Shown: in pieces, positions 12,301 through 23,879 of the stretch | How positions within the stretch are numbered: the stretch's first letter is position 1 | How the letters are laid out: each line of letters starts with the position of its first letter | Assembly: GCF_002575655.3 (NCBI RefSeq) | Contig: NC_053040.3 | Span: 225,322,628-225,386,627, forward strand | DNA length: 64,000 nt | Direction of reading: 5' to 3' | Origin: Aegilops tauschii subsp. strangulata | Taxonomy: Eukaryota > Streptophyta > Magnoliopsida > Poales > Poaceae | The notes under the pieces: generated by a model | Told to the model about the DNA's origin: nothing | The model's input: the letters and a program-made list of their open reading frames with translations, nothing else | The model's database searches: none | Program-made: the position numbers and the translations under genes

Positions 12301-14020
12301 GTCTTTACCTCTACACCCCCAACACGGGAATGACTATGTTACTCATATGATCAAACCTCATATCACACTCTGTAGCAAGCTTACCTCTTTCGAGCATCAC
12401 TCGGGGACTACGCACAGCCGTTGTCCATGCCGCTCTCAAGGGTTACGCCCATTCAATCAACCCATTGATCACACCAAGAATATCTTTCCGACCATACATG
12501 CTCGGTCTGCCGAAAATCTATAAGGGTAGTACTGTCCACTCGGATGATCGCCCAAATCATTGCCTAAAGTCGTCTTCAGGACTGCAAAAGGGTGAAAACA
12601 ACACTCCTCTATGGATACACTTGGCCCTATCCTAGGCTCCAAGGCGTCAGTTTCACAAACTTGGACTCAGAGATGGCATGTGTTGGTGTTCCCCCAGGAT
12701 AATGAGTGGCCTCTCTCTGGAGAGTCATCCGACACACTAGCCTCGTCACTCGGGTTTCATGGCATGTCCATGTCAGACCACTAGTCTATCTCCTCCGGGA
12801 GACATACAAGTGCCACCAAGTTTTTCCTTGCAGTCAACAATACCCCCAACAGTTGGAAAGCATGTCCACTCGGACAAATACCCCTTTCATGCAAAAGGGT
12901 GAAAATGAAGCTCCTCTACTCATACAATGTACTCTTACAAATACCCCTTTCACGCAAAATCTAACGGTCAATATAAGAAGTACTACTGGAACGATTACTC
13001 CCTGGAGTGTCCAGCTTTTTTCTACAGTTGGCAGTTTCAAAGCCGAATTTATTCACCGTGCCGAGAGCACAAAGATTCACCTGCCTGACGAGTTCCAGGC
13101 TGAATTTATTCTGTGCCGAGTGCATGAAGATCAGTCCGACTAATTCAGCTCCAGGCTGAGCTTATTTACCCGTCTGAAGATGCATCCAATTGACTCAATT
13201 TCAGACTAAAAGATATTTACCGTGTTGACTGCATGGAGGTTTACCAGGAGACTTAAACCCTCTGCCCGACTCATCTTGTCCGACAGAGGCTCGGGGACTA
13301 CACCCAGTGGGTGCACTCAGCGTACCCCCACTGGAAGAGAATTCAGAAAGAAACATTTTGCTCGACGCAAGACCATCTCCAGATCACTCAAGTGCTACTC
13401 GACCTCCGAGTTGGAGAGGAACAAGTTCTATCAGTACCAGCTAAGAAGATTTTTAGTTCTCTCAGACCCCCGCCGACTGCCCGCAGTCGACGGCGGTCTC
13501 GGGGACTACACCCAGTGGGTGCACTCAGCGTGCCGCCACTGGAGTAATCTCCACTCGGTACGGCCTGACTGGTCCGAGTGTAGAACAACAAACAAACAAG
13601 TTCTAAGACTCCCGTCGGCTACCAAAAAAATTGCTATAAGGTAAGTTTCGAGCCTTCTTCTAGGACTCAAAGCTTGAAACTCATAAGTTTGGATCTAAAG
13701 CCGACTCGTATTGACGTTCCTCCGGGATAAGAATGGCATCTCTCCGAGAGAGCAGTCCATGCGTCGATCTTGTTGCCTAGATTTAATGACACATCCATAC
13801 TCTGATCATGAGTTAACCTCTTCCGAGAGATGATCGAATGTCACCAAGTTGCTCCTCGCGAGCACTTACCCAGATCAGCCGGGAAGCGCAGCGCCATAAT
13901 CCATTGAGATGTTGTTCAAACCTTGGTTGTCCGAAAGCACGATGACGGGTACCGAGTATTTCCGTAATCACTCGGACCAAATTGTGTGTTTCACAAACTC
14001 GTTCGGCAAAATCGCAACCG

Positions 14021-14661
14021 ATCCGAGGGCTAATGTTGGGACACACATAAAAGGTAGGCCAACGAAGGGTCGAAATATATTAAAGCATGGGGTCCACACA
14101 TCAGGTGGGTCCAGATAAATTTCATATCGACAAACCATCCACTCGGATGACCATCAAGTCACTCGGACGGCAACAACCACTCGGAGCATAGCACTCCACT
14201 CGACAAACTCATTCCACTCGGAGTACCTGATCTCACTCGGATATGCGAAGACCAACGGTCGACAAGGCACTCGAGGCATATCTTAGTAGCAGGCTGATAT
14301 TATGACATCAACGCCCCACTTTGTAACATAGGAGGTGGAGGGGTGGCGCACTCTATATAAGCCACCCCCACCTCTAGACTTGGGGGGCAAGGGCTCTTTT
14401 CTTCCACCTCTCTCTCTCTCTTTTCGCCATTAGTCTCAGGACTTAGCTCAGGCATGGGATTCGTTCCCTTCTCTCACACATTGTAATCTCCGGATACATA
14501 CTCATATAAAACAAAGCCTCTCTGGAGCACGAGACGTAGGGTTGTTATCTCCACCGCGAGAGGCCCGAACTCGCTAAAACCACCGTGTCACCTATTTGCA
14601 TCTCGATAGATCATGCTCCTTTACCCTATCCCTTATTATTGTCGGGATCGTTCCCACGACA
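14021..14661 (+). repeat. Polypurine tract and complete 3' LTR
   Basis: CCGAGGGCTAA (to 14033) is the purine-rich tract. The LTR runs from TGTTGGGACACACATAAAAG (14034) to TTCCCACGACA (14661), 628 bp, with TG...CA ends. It contains a TATA-like CTCTATATAAGCC near 14350. The bases after it (CCCGG, 14662-14666) run straight into CACTA transposase sequence. Confidence 0.85.
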
Positions 14662-14664
14662 CCC

Positions 14665-16359
14665 GGCGCGGGGCATTGTTCCCAGTTTCTCAACGGCTCG
14701 TCGATTTCGGCGCCGCTCCTCTTACGTGGAGGTCCTCGAAGCTCAGCCAACCCATTGAATAGATCTCCACGCTTTCTCCACGGGTCATCCTTCTCGATCC
14801 ATCTACGATGCCCCATGTACACGATTTCCATCTTTCATTGACATAAGCTGCTGAGACGTTGTATCATCCATGCACCTCGTGCATCCGCAGTATCCACGTG
14901 GCACACCTGGCCTAAGGTGTACCCGTAAGCGAGATAGTCGTGCACCGTCGTCATCAACGCGGCTCTCATATGGAAATATTCTCCTTTGCTGGCGTCCCAT
15001 GTCCATGCTGGTGTTTTCCATAACGTGTCTAGCTCCTCTTGGAGAAGCCCCATATATAGGTTAATACTATTTCCTGGTTGTTTTGACCCTTGAATTAGCA
15101 TGCTCATGTGTATGTACTTTGTTTTCATGCACTTCCATGGGGGGGAGGTTGTACATCCATACAAACACGGGCCATGTGCTGTGGTTGGTGTTCTGGTTTC
15201 CAAACGGATTCATGCCATCGGTACTCGCACCAAGCACGATGTTCCTTGGATCTTCGGCAGCAAATCCATATACGGCGTTGAATGCTCTCCACTGGCTACC
15301 ATCTACGAGGTGTCTCAGCCTCGGATCATCTCCATCATTGGGCTTCTTCCTCTCCGCATGCCAGCGCATGAGCTTTGCTTCCTTAGGATCTACGAAATAC
15401 CGCTGCAGACGGGGAGTGATCGGGAAGTACCATACAACTTTCTGAGGAGCTTTCTTTCCTGCCTTCTTGTATCGAGAAGCATTGCACACTGGACAACTGG
15501 TTTTTCCCGCGTGCTCCCCCCGATAAATGAAGCAATCGTTGATGCATGCGTGGTACCTAATGTGCGGCAAATCAAAAGGGCAAACGATTTTCTTGGCCTC
15601 CTCGACACTAGTAGGACACAGGTTCCCCGCGGGAAGAACTTTATTATGTAGAAACTTCAAATGCTCATCGAGGCTTTTGTTTGTCCATTTGTTTTTGGCC
15701 TTCGTCTTTAGAAGTTCGAGCGTGAAACTCAAGCGGGTCACCTCGGGATCGCAACCGTCATACAATGGAGTCCTCGAGTCTACTTCAAGTTGCGCCAGCT
15801 TGGCCTCCTCTCTAGAAGCAGTTCTCTCGCTATTCGTACTCTTGCGAAGGAGATCTCGAACATGAGGGTCCTGGACGACTACACTTAGTAGCGTCGAAGA
15901 CTGCGGCATGACCGCCGCCTCTTCTCCGCCATGTCCGGACTCTTCTTCGACGTGTCCGGAATCTTCTCCGCCGCCGTCATCATTTCCGGACTCTTCCCCG
16001 CCGACATGTCCGGCGCCATCGTCTTCTTGTCGATCAGTCATCTCTTCGTCTAGCCCCATGTCGTTATTCCCTGCCACGTGGATGTCCTCATCATCATCAT
16101 CATCTTCTTCACTTATCCACTGAGTATAGCCATCCATGAAACCATTCATCAGTAGGTGCGCCTTCAAAGTGCCACGATCAAAAGGGTCCAAAATGACTCC
16201 TTCCTTGCATCTTGCACACGGACATCTAATCCTAGTCCGATTATTTGCATACATGTCCATCACCGCGGATTGCATGTACCGCTCCACCTTCCATCCACTC
16301 ACGTTCATGACCGACTGCACGGTATAACAAGCAAAAGGGTTATGAAATAAATAATGCAT
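14665..16359 (-). pseudogene. CACTA TNP2-like transposase, frameshifted fragment
   Basis: The N-terminal part has the transposase-associated zinc-binding pattern (CPCARC..., then HLLMNGFMDGYTQW), an acidic Asp/Glu/Gly-rich linker, and a TNP2 body with C-x2-C pairs (ACINDCFIYRGEH, CPVC) and the NPFGNQNTNHSTWPV block. The frame breaks inside a run of seven G (15139-15145). With six the frame would pass from YNLPP into WKCMKTKYIHMSMLIQGSKQ, so a one-base expansion is the likely lesion. The frame shifts again near 14900 (CTRCMDDTTSQQLM in one frame) and near 14830 (YMGHRRWIEKDDPWRKRGDL in another), and is cut off at the LTR. A splice acceptor (GTGCAG at about 16321 on the minus strand) suggests an upstream exon. 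Intact relatives bind transposon ends and excise the element in the nucleus; this copy cannot. Confidence 0.85.
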
Positions 16360-16520
16360 GCTTCAAAGTCAAATATATAAAATTTTGGCATGACCTTGCC
16401 TAAAAATAGGACATATGAGTTTGCTCGAAATTCACCGAAACGAAAATAAATCGACATTTCGGCAAAACATAAGCAACTCGAGGGCATGTCACTAGCACAA
16501 ATCTCTCCACATATAGATTG

Positions 16521-16898
16521 ACTATTCGTCACCCTGGGTGAGGAATAGTTATTCTTCACCCCCCCCCCCTCTATTTTACCATGAATGCATCGTAATTTTA
16601 CGTTTCGTAAGTTTTGTCTTATTTTTAACGTAAAAAGAGACCGTAAGAAAATATATAATCGTCGTAAAAAAAAATTTATGTTATGTAAAATTACAAACGT
16701 AAAAACATAGTGTAAAATACACATAAACTGCAAATTTTCTTGTCTTATGCCCTATATTTTTATTTTTATGCCAAATTTTACGTAGTGAATCAATAAGAAT
16801 GTAACAATTTGAATTCCAAATGTAATTTAATTATGAAATGATCGTAAGATTACCTCGGGTGAAGAATAATTTATTCTGCACCCTGGGTGATGAATAGT
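16521..16898. mobile_element. 378-bp MITE with about 45-bp TIRs
   Basis: The left end ACTATTCGTCACCCTGGGTG is the inverse complement of the right end CACCCTGGGTGATGAATAGT, and the match continues inward through AGAATAA.TTATTCTTCACC. The interior is AT-rich with many ACGTAAAA/TTTTACG words and a C(11) run (about 16559-16571). No target duplication is certain because the right flank runs into (AT)n. Confidence 0.7.
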
Positions 16899-16900
16899 AA

Positions 16901-16903
<3 letters not shown>

Positions 16904-16983
<80 letters not shown>
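16904..16983. repeat. (AT)40 microsatellite
   Basis: Uninterrupted TA dinucleotides for about 80 bp, between the small TIR element and the left end of the large TIR element. The right end of that large element (23797 onward) is also followed by TATATATATC, so both were probably next to or inside a TA-rich site. Confidence 0.95.
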
Positions 16984-16986
<3 letters not shown>

Positions 16987-17159
16987 CCGGTCTATTCTGA
17001 TAATATTAGCAGAATAACTATTCTGATAACACTTCTGTACTGCACGCTCAACGCGAGGGCACTGCATTTTCAGTAGCAAAGGTACTGCAATACAGAGACT
17101 AGTGAACTTCGTGTTGGAAAAAACTGCACGCGGTATTTTTTTGATACCTTTTTCGCTCT

Positions 17160-17790
17160 AGTTTTTAACCGTTTATCGGAATGACGCGTGTAATATACCG
17201 TTGAGAAGCTATGTATTAGGCGCAACTTCGCCATGTTGAACACATTTCGAGATTCATTATAGTTTAAGAGCAGTTTTAAAAATTGTGCGGCTCACGACGA
17301 ATCGTAGCGAGTGTATTTTCGCCTTTTTTTCTAAACCGACCGTCGGAATGAAGCAAATGATACACCGTTGGAAAGATATCATCGAGGCGCATCTTTTTCA
17401 TATCTATTATTCTCTCTAATTCGTTACGGTTTAAGAGCAGTTTCAAATTTACTAATTCACGGAATTGTGTTTTTCAAAAAAATTTGAATTTTTCTGTACC
17501 GTTTCCGCTCCAGTTTTTGAACCGTTTGTCGAAACATGGCGTGTGATATGCTGTTGGAAAGCTACGGACGAGGCGCAACTTTCATGTGTAGAAATATTTT
17601 TAAGATTCCTTACGGTTTTAAGTTAATTTTGAAAATTGTGCGACGGGCGACGAGAGGCAGCGGCCGTTTTTTCGTCAATTTTTTCAAACCTGTTGCCGGA
17701 ATGATGCAAATGATCCATCGTTGGAAAGATATCCATGAGGCGCAACTTTTTCATGTAGAACACTCTTTTTAATTCCTTACGGTTTAAGAG
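17160..17790 (+). repeat. Two copies of a dimeric 353-bp repeat
   Basis: The word AGGCGC, each time after CCGTTG(G)A-AAG-TAT-type sequence, occurs at 17218, 17385, 17571 and 17738, giving spacings of 167, 186 and 167. Units 1 and 3 share GCGTGTRATATRC and units 2 and 4 share GAATGAWGCAAATGATMCA, so the pattern is A-B-A-B: a 353-bp unit made of two diverged halves. Confidence 0.75.
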
Positions 17791-17959
17791 CAATTTCGAT
17801 TTTACCGAAATGCGGACACTCTGTTTTTTGCAACACCAAAATCGACGTCTAAACCGCATTAGATAAAAGAATGCACTGCTTCATACAGAAAACCGCACTG
17901 CATCGGACAATCAAGCAAACTGCATGTTTTCTAATTGCATTTTGTTTTAAATGGATTGT

Positions 17960-18225
17960 ATGAAAAGTCCTTCGTAGTGGACTTTTTTCAAGGCCAAAGC
18001 GCACTGCATTTTGCATGATTTTAAATGCATTTTTCTTTTAAAACGGTTGTACTGAAAATTCCTTCGTGGTGGACTTTTTTGTACCAAAGTGCACTGCATT
18101 TTCTGCATGTCTTTAAATACATTTTATACATTTTGTTTGAAATGGACTGTATTGAGGAGTCCTTCGTAGTGGACCCTTTTCAAGACCAAAGTGCACCGCA
18201 TTTGCATGATTTTTTTTAATGCATT
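17960..18225 (+). repeat. Three diverged 92-100 bp repeats
   Basis: CCTTCGTAGTGGAC and variants occur at 17969, 18061 and 18161, each followed by a T-rich run, ACCAAAG-GCAC-GCATTT and a GCATG..TTTAA..CATTTT segment. Confidence 0.75.
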
Positions 18226-20829
18226 TTGGTTTTATCTAAAAAAAGTGAACTTCTTTTTCGAGATCTTTTTTGTTCTCTTTATTTTTGCCAAGTGAAACTA
18301 AGATGATTTTACCCTGAACCGCATCCTACTATCATTTTTTATAACAAACTAGCCTTTTGCAGTGCAGCACACTTCTTCTTTTTCTCTTTTGTTCTTCGTC
18401 TTCTCCTTCAAATAAGAGTAAACTGGACAGCATTGCACATAACATTTTTCACAAAAACTTAACTTCAAAAGCTATGGACTGCAAAAGCTCTACATTGTTC
18501 TTTCAATAAACATTTTTTTCGTTTACAAAATGAACCACCCCACAGAGGACAACATAAGTGGACTCAGAAGCATACATTTTTTCTCATACACAAACAAATA
18601 ACATATTTTTTGCACGACCAACAAACTTCAGTACCCCCGCGCCGCCCTACACATGGTAACCGCAACTGAAACGACGAGCTGCACGCTCACACCCCTGCGT
18701 ACTGCACACGCCAGGCTGCAGAGCCGTCGTCAACCTTCTGCACATAGTAGTATATATATACATCATAAAGAAACTGAATTTTTTTGGGCAGTGAACCACC
18801 TTTTTTTACTTTGTTCTTTTCTGTTTGTTTTTTGTCTTCTCCTGCAACATAAAGGTAAACTAAACTTAGGAGCAGCTAGCGAACTTCATTCCACCTGAAT
18901 TTGTCTCTACAAAAAGGAACTAGTACTATGGGATTTCTTGGCTGCACGTCCACTTGCACAGAACTGCATCGAAGCGCCCATTTTTTGGCGAATTATGTCG
19001 TCCGTCGAGGGCCAGGAGCAGACTGCAGCACAGTGCCAGGTGGACAGCGGCGTCGGCACCGCACGAGGGTCAAGTGCACTGCAGTCATGCGCCCGGTGAA
19101 CCTCACACTATGGACCGGCGAACTGCACGACAGTCTCACGACCATCCTCGCCTGGAATGAAAACCACCATATTGGGAATTGACAGCAGACAGTGAACCTC
19201 TCTAGCAGAACCTGGGGATGCAAAGTGTGCTGCCTACTGCAATAGAGACGTGAGGTGGGAGTTTGCTGGAGACCAAGTTGTTGCCGCGTTTGTCGCTCGG
19301 CGTGCCCCGGAACTGCATGGAGATGAGCACAGAACCACATCCCACAATGCCAAAGCTGCACCTCAACGCTCGCCGGACTGCTCGAGGAAACTAGACGCAC
19401 TGCACGCCGAGCACAAACGAGCCGCACGCCGCTGATGAACTGCACATCAAGCTCTGAAAGCAAGCAGCACGAGCAAAGTGTCAACAAGGTGCTGTTCAGT
19501 GTAGTCTCTCCCCTGGCTGTGACAGTGTACTGCATGTAGAGGAGGAAGTGGGGCACACCGTTGTGCAATGTGGACTGCAGTGCCCCATCCATCCGGTCGG
19601 AGTTGCTTCGTCGGAGGACATTGCGACGCCCAGAGCCACGGTACGGGACGGTGGAGGCATCCCAAATAGGGGCCGCGGCCATGGTGGCTCTGTCGAGGCC
19701 TCCCACGACGCCATATAGGAGAGGAGGAGAGGACGCCAGAGTCCGGTGCTTTGCGGTGCCAAATTGCATCGCGTGCCCCGACGCACTGCAAGCCCGGGGC
19801 GCCTGGACTGCAAGGGAAGGAGGGCAACTCGTCCGGAGGACATGGCGGATCACACTGACGATGCATCAAAGACCCGTAGTACTGCATCAACCGTCGGGGT
19901 CTGCTTTTGGACTACAACAAGGGACGGTCTGCGGTGGAGCAAGGCATGGACCGGGGTGAGGCGAGGTGAGGCCTCGCAGGGTCCTGGACAATGGGAGGGA
20001 CCAGCGTGGAGAGCTTGACGAGGCAGAGGAGGGAAGTGACGAGGCATCCGTGGGCGGTTGCCGGGTCGAATCCATCGCCGGCGGCGTTGTGGGCCTTGGA
20101 TCCCTCGTCGTGGAGCACCATGGGGAGCGACCTCATCCAGATTGGCCGCCACGGATCTCACCGGGGGCGGTGGCTCCAATTCGCCGGCCTCCCTTTCCAC
20201 ATCGGCCCAGCGAGCCTGACCGGTGATCCGGCGCCACCGCAACAAGGAGGAGGCTGAATTTACCAGATCAGGTCACCGGCGCCTCGGGTGGTTACTTTGG
20301 AAGGTGGCCACACGCCCTGGATGTCACCTGCGAGGTAGGAGGAAGGGAAGGACGGAAGGCTGGTTCTGGTGGGACGCCGGAGGTATGGAGGGGGGTGGCG
20401 CGCCGGAGGGAGGGGGTGGTCGGGCGACGGAGGGAGGGGTGGAGAAGAAGATGGCAGGGCGGGGCTGGCTCACGGCCGCCGGGCGCAAAGAGGAAGGTGG
20501 TGGGGCGGCGCTGGTTTGCCACGACCGCGCGCGGAGATGAAGGTGCGGCGCTGGCTTGCAGCGGCCGCACGCGGAGAAGATGGTGGGGCAGCGCTGGCTC
20601 GCGGTTGCCGGGCGTCGAGAGGATGGCGGCGCTGTGAGGGAGGTTGAGAGGGCCGACGGGACAAGGAGGTGGGGGAATTTTGGGGGCGTCGTGCTGTGGT
20701 AGGTGGGAGGAAGATGGCGATCGTGGCCTCGTGGGTGGGGTGGATCCGTCGACTGGATAAGGTGGAGTGGGTGGCTGGCTGCGGTTTAGGGCCAGTTCTT
20801 TGGTGGCTTCTAGCAGCTTATTGCAGAAA
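18226..20829. other. No gene seen; ACTGCA-dense then GC-rich sequence
   Basis: 18226-19900 is peppered with ACTGCA and GAACTGCAC words in one orientation. 19950-20760 becomes GC-rich with repeated GGCGGCGCTGG-like phrases near 20500-20620, which open several frames on both strands without a recognisable domain. These belong to the interior of the large TIR element. Confidence 0.4.
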
Positions 20830-22919
20830 GAGGTAATAGCACCTCAGGTACCCTAACTTGCATAGAATGTGATGATTTAGTTTCAAACTTGCAAAACTTG
20901 ACTCCATCATACCCCAACTTGCACCTCATGTGATGATTTAGTCCCAGGCCAATCACAGCTCGACAATTGACAGCCAGGTGGCCGGACCGGTCAGCGCACG
21001 CACTTTTGCACAAAACCCCTTGCTGTTTCCTTTAATCAACCCGCACTCACTTTTGCACAGGCCCTGTCAGTTGGGTGCGTGCATGGCCGGGTGGTGCAGG
21101 GTGCAATGCCAGACGCTGCATGCACATATTCTGCATCCTCCATGCCCTGCCAGTCGCGTGACACACGCACCGGCACCGGCCCCGGCTAGCCGTTTTGTGC
21201 CATGTAAACTGCTGCGGTGACTCGGTGAGTTGTTTGTGTGGTTTGGTTTGGGGGTGTCCCGGCCGGTATGTCCGGGAAATGCTTAGCTAGCTTTGGAGTT
21301 TGCACATTTGGGTGTTGCTTTGGGTTAGTTAATAAGGATTGTCTCGTACTAGCCCGGCAAGGAGGTCGGTCAACCGTAGTTTTCTGCACATTTTGCATTT
21401 TCTAATCAAACAAGGCCGCCGTACATGGGACGATGACAACAATACACTAACAGTAAGCCAAGAAACCGTTGCTGAGGTGGGTCACACCGGCTAGCTCGGT
21501 ATGTAGTATACTTGCTTGATAGTGCCTCTCGTGCTGATTACATTTGCTTTGGCAAAGGGGGGATACAGATGAAAGGTGGCTTTCATATATCCTTGGTTGG
21601 TGCCCAGCATTTGATGGCTAGCCTTTAAAAGAACGGGACGCACAGCCTTTTGCCGAACTGGGGATCAAAATCATTAGGTCGGGCATTCACCTATTGCATT
21701 GCTGTGTGGTTCATGCCACTGCCAGGACTGATATCTGTATATAAGGACTAGAAGATTTTGCACAATCGTCGTAGTACTAGTACCGATCTTGATGCTTTAA
21801 GATTGCCCTCGCTCTCATGAGAACATCATTAAACAGCACAAACACGGACGCAACCTCTGTTTCTTTGCGCACAGGGAGAGACCTGCAAGTCGAAGCGGGA
21901 CATGCACCACGGAAAGAAGAATCCTGTGAAACGGACAATCCATGAAACAGTGTTGCTAGGTCCATGAAAGTTACGGTTCATGCTAGTCACTGCTCCGACA
22001 TATGATCCGATCGCGCCAGTAGCAAACGCTAGACAGTACTGTAGTTTAGTTATTTTCTTGAAAATGGGCCGCTAGCTGGTGTATCTTAAATTGACAGGAT
22101 GGGTCGCTAGCTTGCACATACAAGTTCTCTCTTTTTCTCCCTCTCTTCTGTCACAGTCCAAAACAGCACTACCATCTGAGCTGTTTGGGTTGGTTTCATT
22201 CATATAGTAGGAGTACATCCACCGATTTCCATATGCATGCATGTGCATCGCTAGGGTTGCTTGCTTCCTAGTAGCATAGATGCATGATTGAGTAAAGAAA
22301 GAAGACCATGATACGTACCCCACTAATAATTTCTTGCTAATTCCACGCTAGTTAACACCTGCAAGTAACTTACGAACCAGCTGATGTAAACCGTACGTGC
22401 CGCACGTAAGTTTGCAAACAAAGATGCATGCATGCATGCATGCACGGGCCGTAACCGCGGGCACGAGTTGCACGACGTCGTATGCTTTCTGGATCGATCT
22501 CTCCATCTCCGGCAGCTAGCCGGCACCGTGGTTCATGGCAATATTTATTCATGGCGTATTAACTCGTCGCTACCGGTGGCAATATTCATTCATGGCAAGC
22601 TCGAAAGCGATCGCCTACTTTTCCCCAAGAAGCCCGGGGGCGCGCGCTGCACACGTAGACGTAGCTAGCCTGCTGCGACAGATTTAATTTAGGTGGAGGT
22701 GAGTGCGGGTTGATTAAAGGAAACGGCAGGGGGTTTTGTGCAAAAGTGTGTGCGCTGACCAATCCAGCCACCTGGCTGCCAATTGTCGAGCTGTGATTGG
22801 CCTGGGACTAAATCATCACATGAGGTGCAAGTTGGGGTATGGTGGAGTCAAGTTTTATAAGTTTGGGACTAAATTGTCACATTCTGTGCAAGTTAAGGTA
22901 CCTGGGGTGCTATTACCTC
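20830..22919. mobile_element. Mutator-type element with 221-bp TIRs and perfect 9-bp TSD
   Basis: The terminal inverted repeats are 20830-21050 and 22699-22919, both 221 bp and highly similar, starting GAGGTAATAGCACC and ending inward at CCGCACTCAC. The element is flanked by TTGCAGAAA at 20821-20829 and again at 22920-22928. Long TIRs plus an exact 9-bp duplication are diagnostic of Mutator-like elements. The interior (21051-22698) has no frame resembling a MURA transposase, a SWIM finger or a captured gene, so it is non-autonomous. It contains a CATG(CATG)n run near 22425-22443. Confidence 0.92.
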
Positions 22920-22928
22920 TTGCAGAAA

Positions 22929-23796
22929 TAAGCTAGAAGCCTAAAAAAACTCGTTTTGAAAAGTTAGCTCAACTTATTTTCATATGGACTTTCTTCATAA
23001 TGAAAATAAGCTGGGGGTAGGGATGCTTTCCGTAGAAGCCGACTTAAAAACGAAAGGGTATATCTGTATGCCACTACCCTTCTCGTTATTTACAGAGAAA
23101 ATACCACCGCTCGGCACTACCTCGCTACCCGAAAGAAAAGAAAACGAATCAATCCAGTGCCCTCGCGCCTCCTCGTCGATGGGGTTTCCCCGCCGCCGTG
23201 CCGCCCTTCCCCACCGTCCCTCCGCCGTCCTCCCGAGCCGGAGCAGGAGCTCCTCGCGCTACCTTCGCAGATCCCCTTCGTCCCTGTCCCCCCTCCCCCT
23301 CCCGTTCCTCTGTTCCTTCCCCTTCCTCCTCTGCAGCGCGGCGTGGAGGTCCTCCGTGGGCCCGATCCATGCGAGGAGACGAACGAGCGCGTGCTCCGAT
23401 GCCGGATCTGGATCGATCTTGGCCATCCTTGCGGTCCTAGGCGTCGCGGTGGCCTGGATCAGACCATGGACACCGACGAACTCTTCTGTGGTCAGCCTCT
23501 GTGCCGGGCCATGCTCACAGATCTGGCCGTGGGCATTTCAGACTTTCACTACATATATCACAAATTAAGTTGAAGACAGAGGATGTAAAAAGAACTGGAT
23601 GGCTTTTTTTCATGGACGTATTTCCACGGCAGCTTCTCTAAGGCTTATTCCTATCGCATCTTATGCATAAGCTGCACCTCAAAAGAACTGACTTTTAGTT
23701 TGGTTTGGGGCGGGCGGGTAGACAGGGTGTTAGCAGAATAAGCTATTGTTAGCAAAATAAGACTCTTAAGGGGTGTTATTAGAATAGACTCACCCT
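22929..23796. other. GC-rich block and right end of the large TIR element
   Basis: 23150-23470 is GC-rich and opens proline/arginine-rich frames (for example a 138-codon frame at 23157-23573) without a recognisable domain. 23640-23700 contains TAAGCTGC...AAAAGAACTG, loosely inverse to CAGTTCTTTGG...AGCTTA at 20793-20820. The stretch ends in the right TIR of the large element. Confidence 0.35.
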
Positions 23797-23879
23797 ATAT
23801 ATATCTCAAACACACATATTCTCATTCACACACATATTCTCATTCTTGAAATGAACAACTTTTTACTCACCTATATATA

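Larger units (their letters stand above)
6720..14661 (+). mobile_element. Non-autonomous Gypsy-like LTR element with minisatellite interior
   Basis: Two copies of one LTR flank a 7.1-kb interior. The 3' LTR (14034-14661) is whole; the 5' LTR retains only its last 222 bp (6720-6941), so the left end is deleted. A primer-binding site follows the 5' LTR and a purine-rich tract precedes the 3' LTR, fixing plus orientation. The interior carries no gag, protease, RT, RNase H or integrase that I can recognise. Instead it holds minisatellite arrays (8131-9440, 9441-10697, 11835-12300) rich in the word CACTCGG, and repeated CTCGGGGRCTAC motifs. It must have used proteins supplied in trans. 7000-8130 and 12300-14020 contain no recognisable gene. 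Confidence 0.85.
16985..23796. mobile_element. Large non-autonomous TIR element
   Basis: The left end (CGGTCTATTCTGATAATATT then AGCAGAATAACTATTCTGAT) is matched in inverse orientation by the right end (TTAGCAGAATAAGC..., GTGTTATTAGAATAGACT...). Both flanks are TA repeats, so a target duplication cannot be called. The interior has two families of tandem repeats (17160-17790, 17960-18220), a region dense in ACTGCA (17000-19900), a GC-rich block (19950-20760) and a nested Mutator-type element (20830-22919). Open frames at 18993-19890 and 19966-20660 are compositional and match nothing I know. Superfamily is uncertain, perhaps Mutator-like. Confidence 0.5.

Noticed and set aside
18993..20660. 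Several open frames of 80-286 codons
   Set aside because: Compositional; overlapping on both strands, no recognisable motif, inside a TIR element.
20788..23700. hAT-like element with ends CAGTTCTTTGG and CAAAAGAACTG around the Mutator element
   Set aside because: The inverted match is short and imperfect and no 8-bp duplication could be found; kept only as a possibility in the region notes.
16985..23796. TATATATAT as a target duplication of the large TIR element
   Set aside because: Both flanks are simple TA repeats, so a match has no evidential value.
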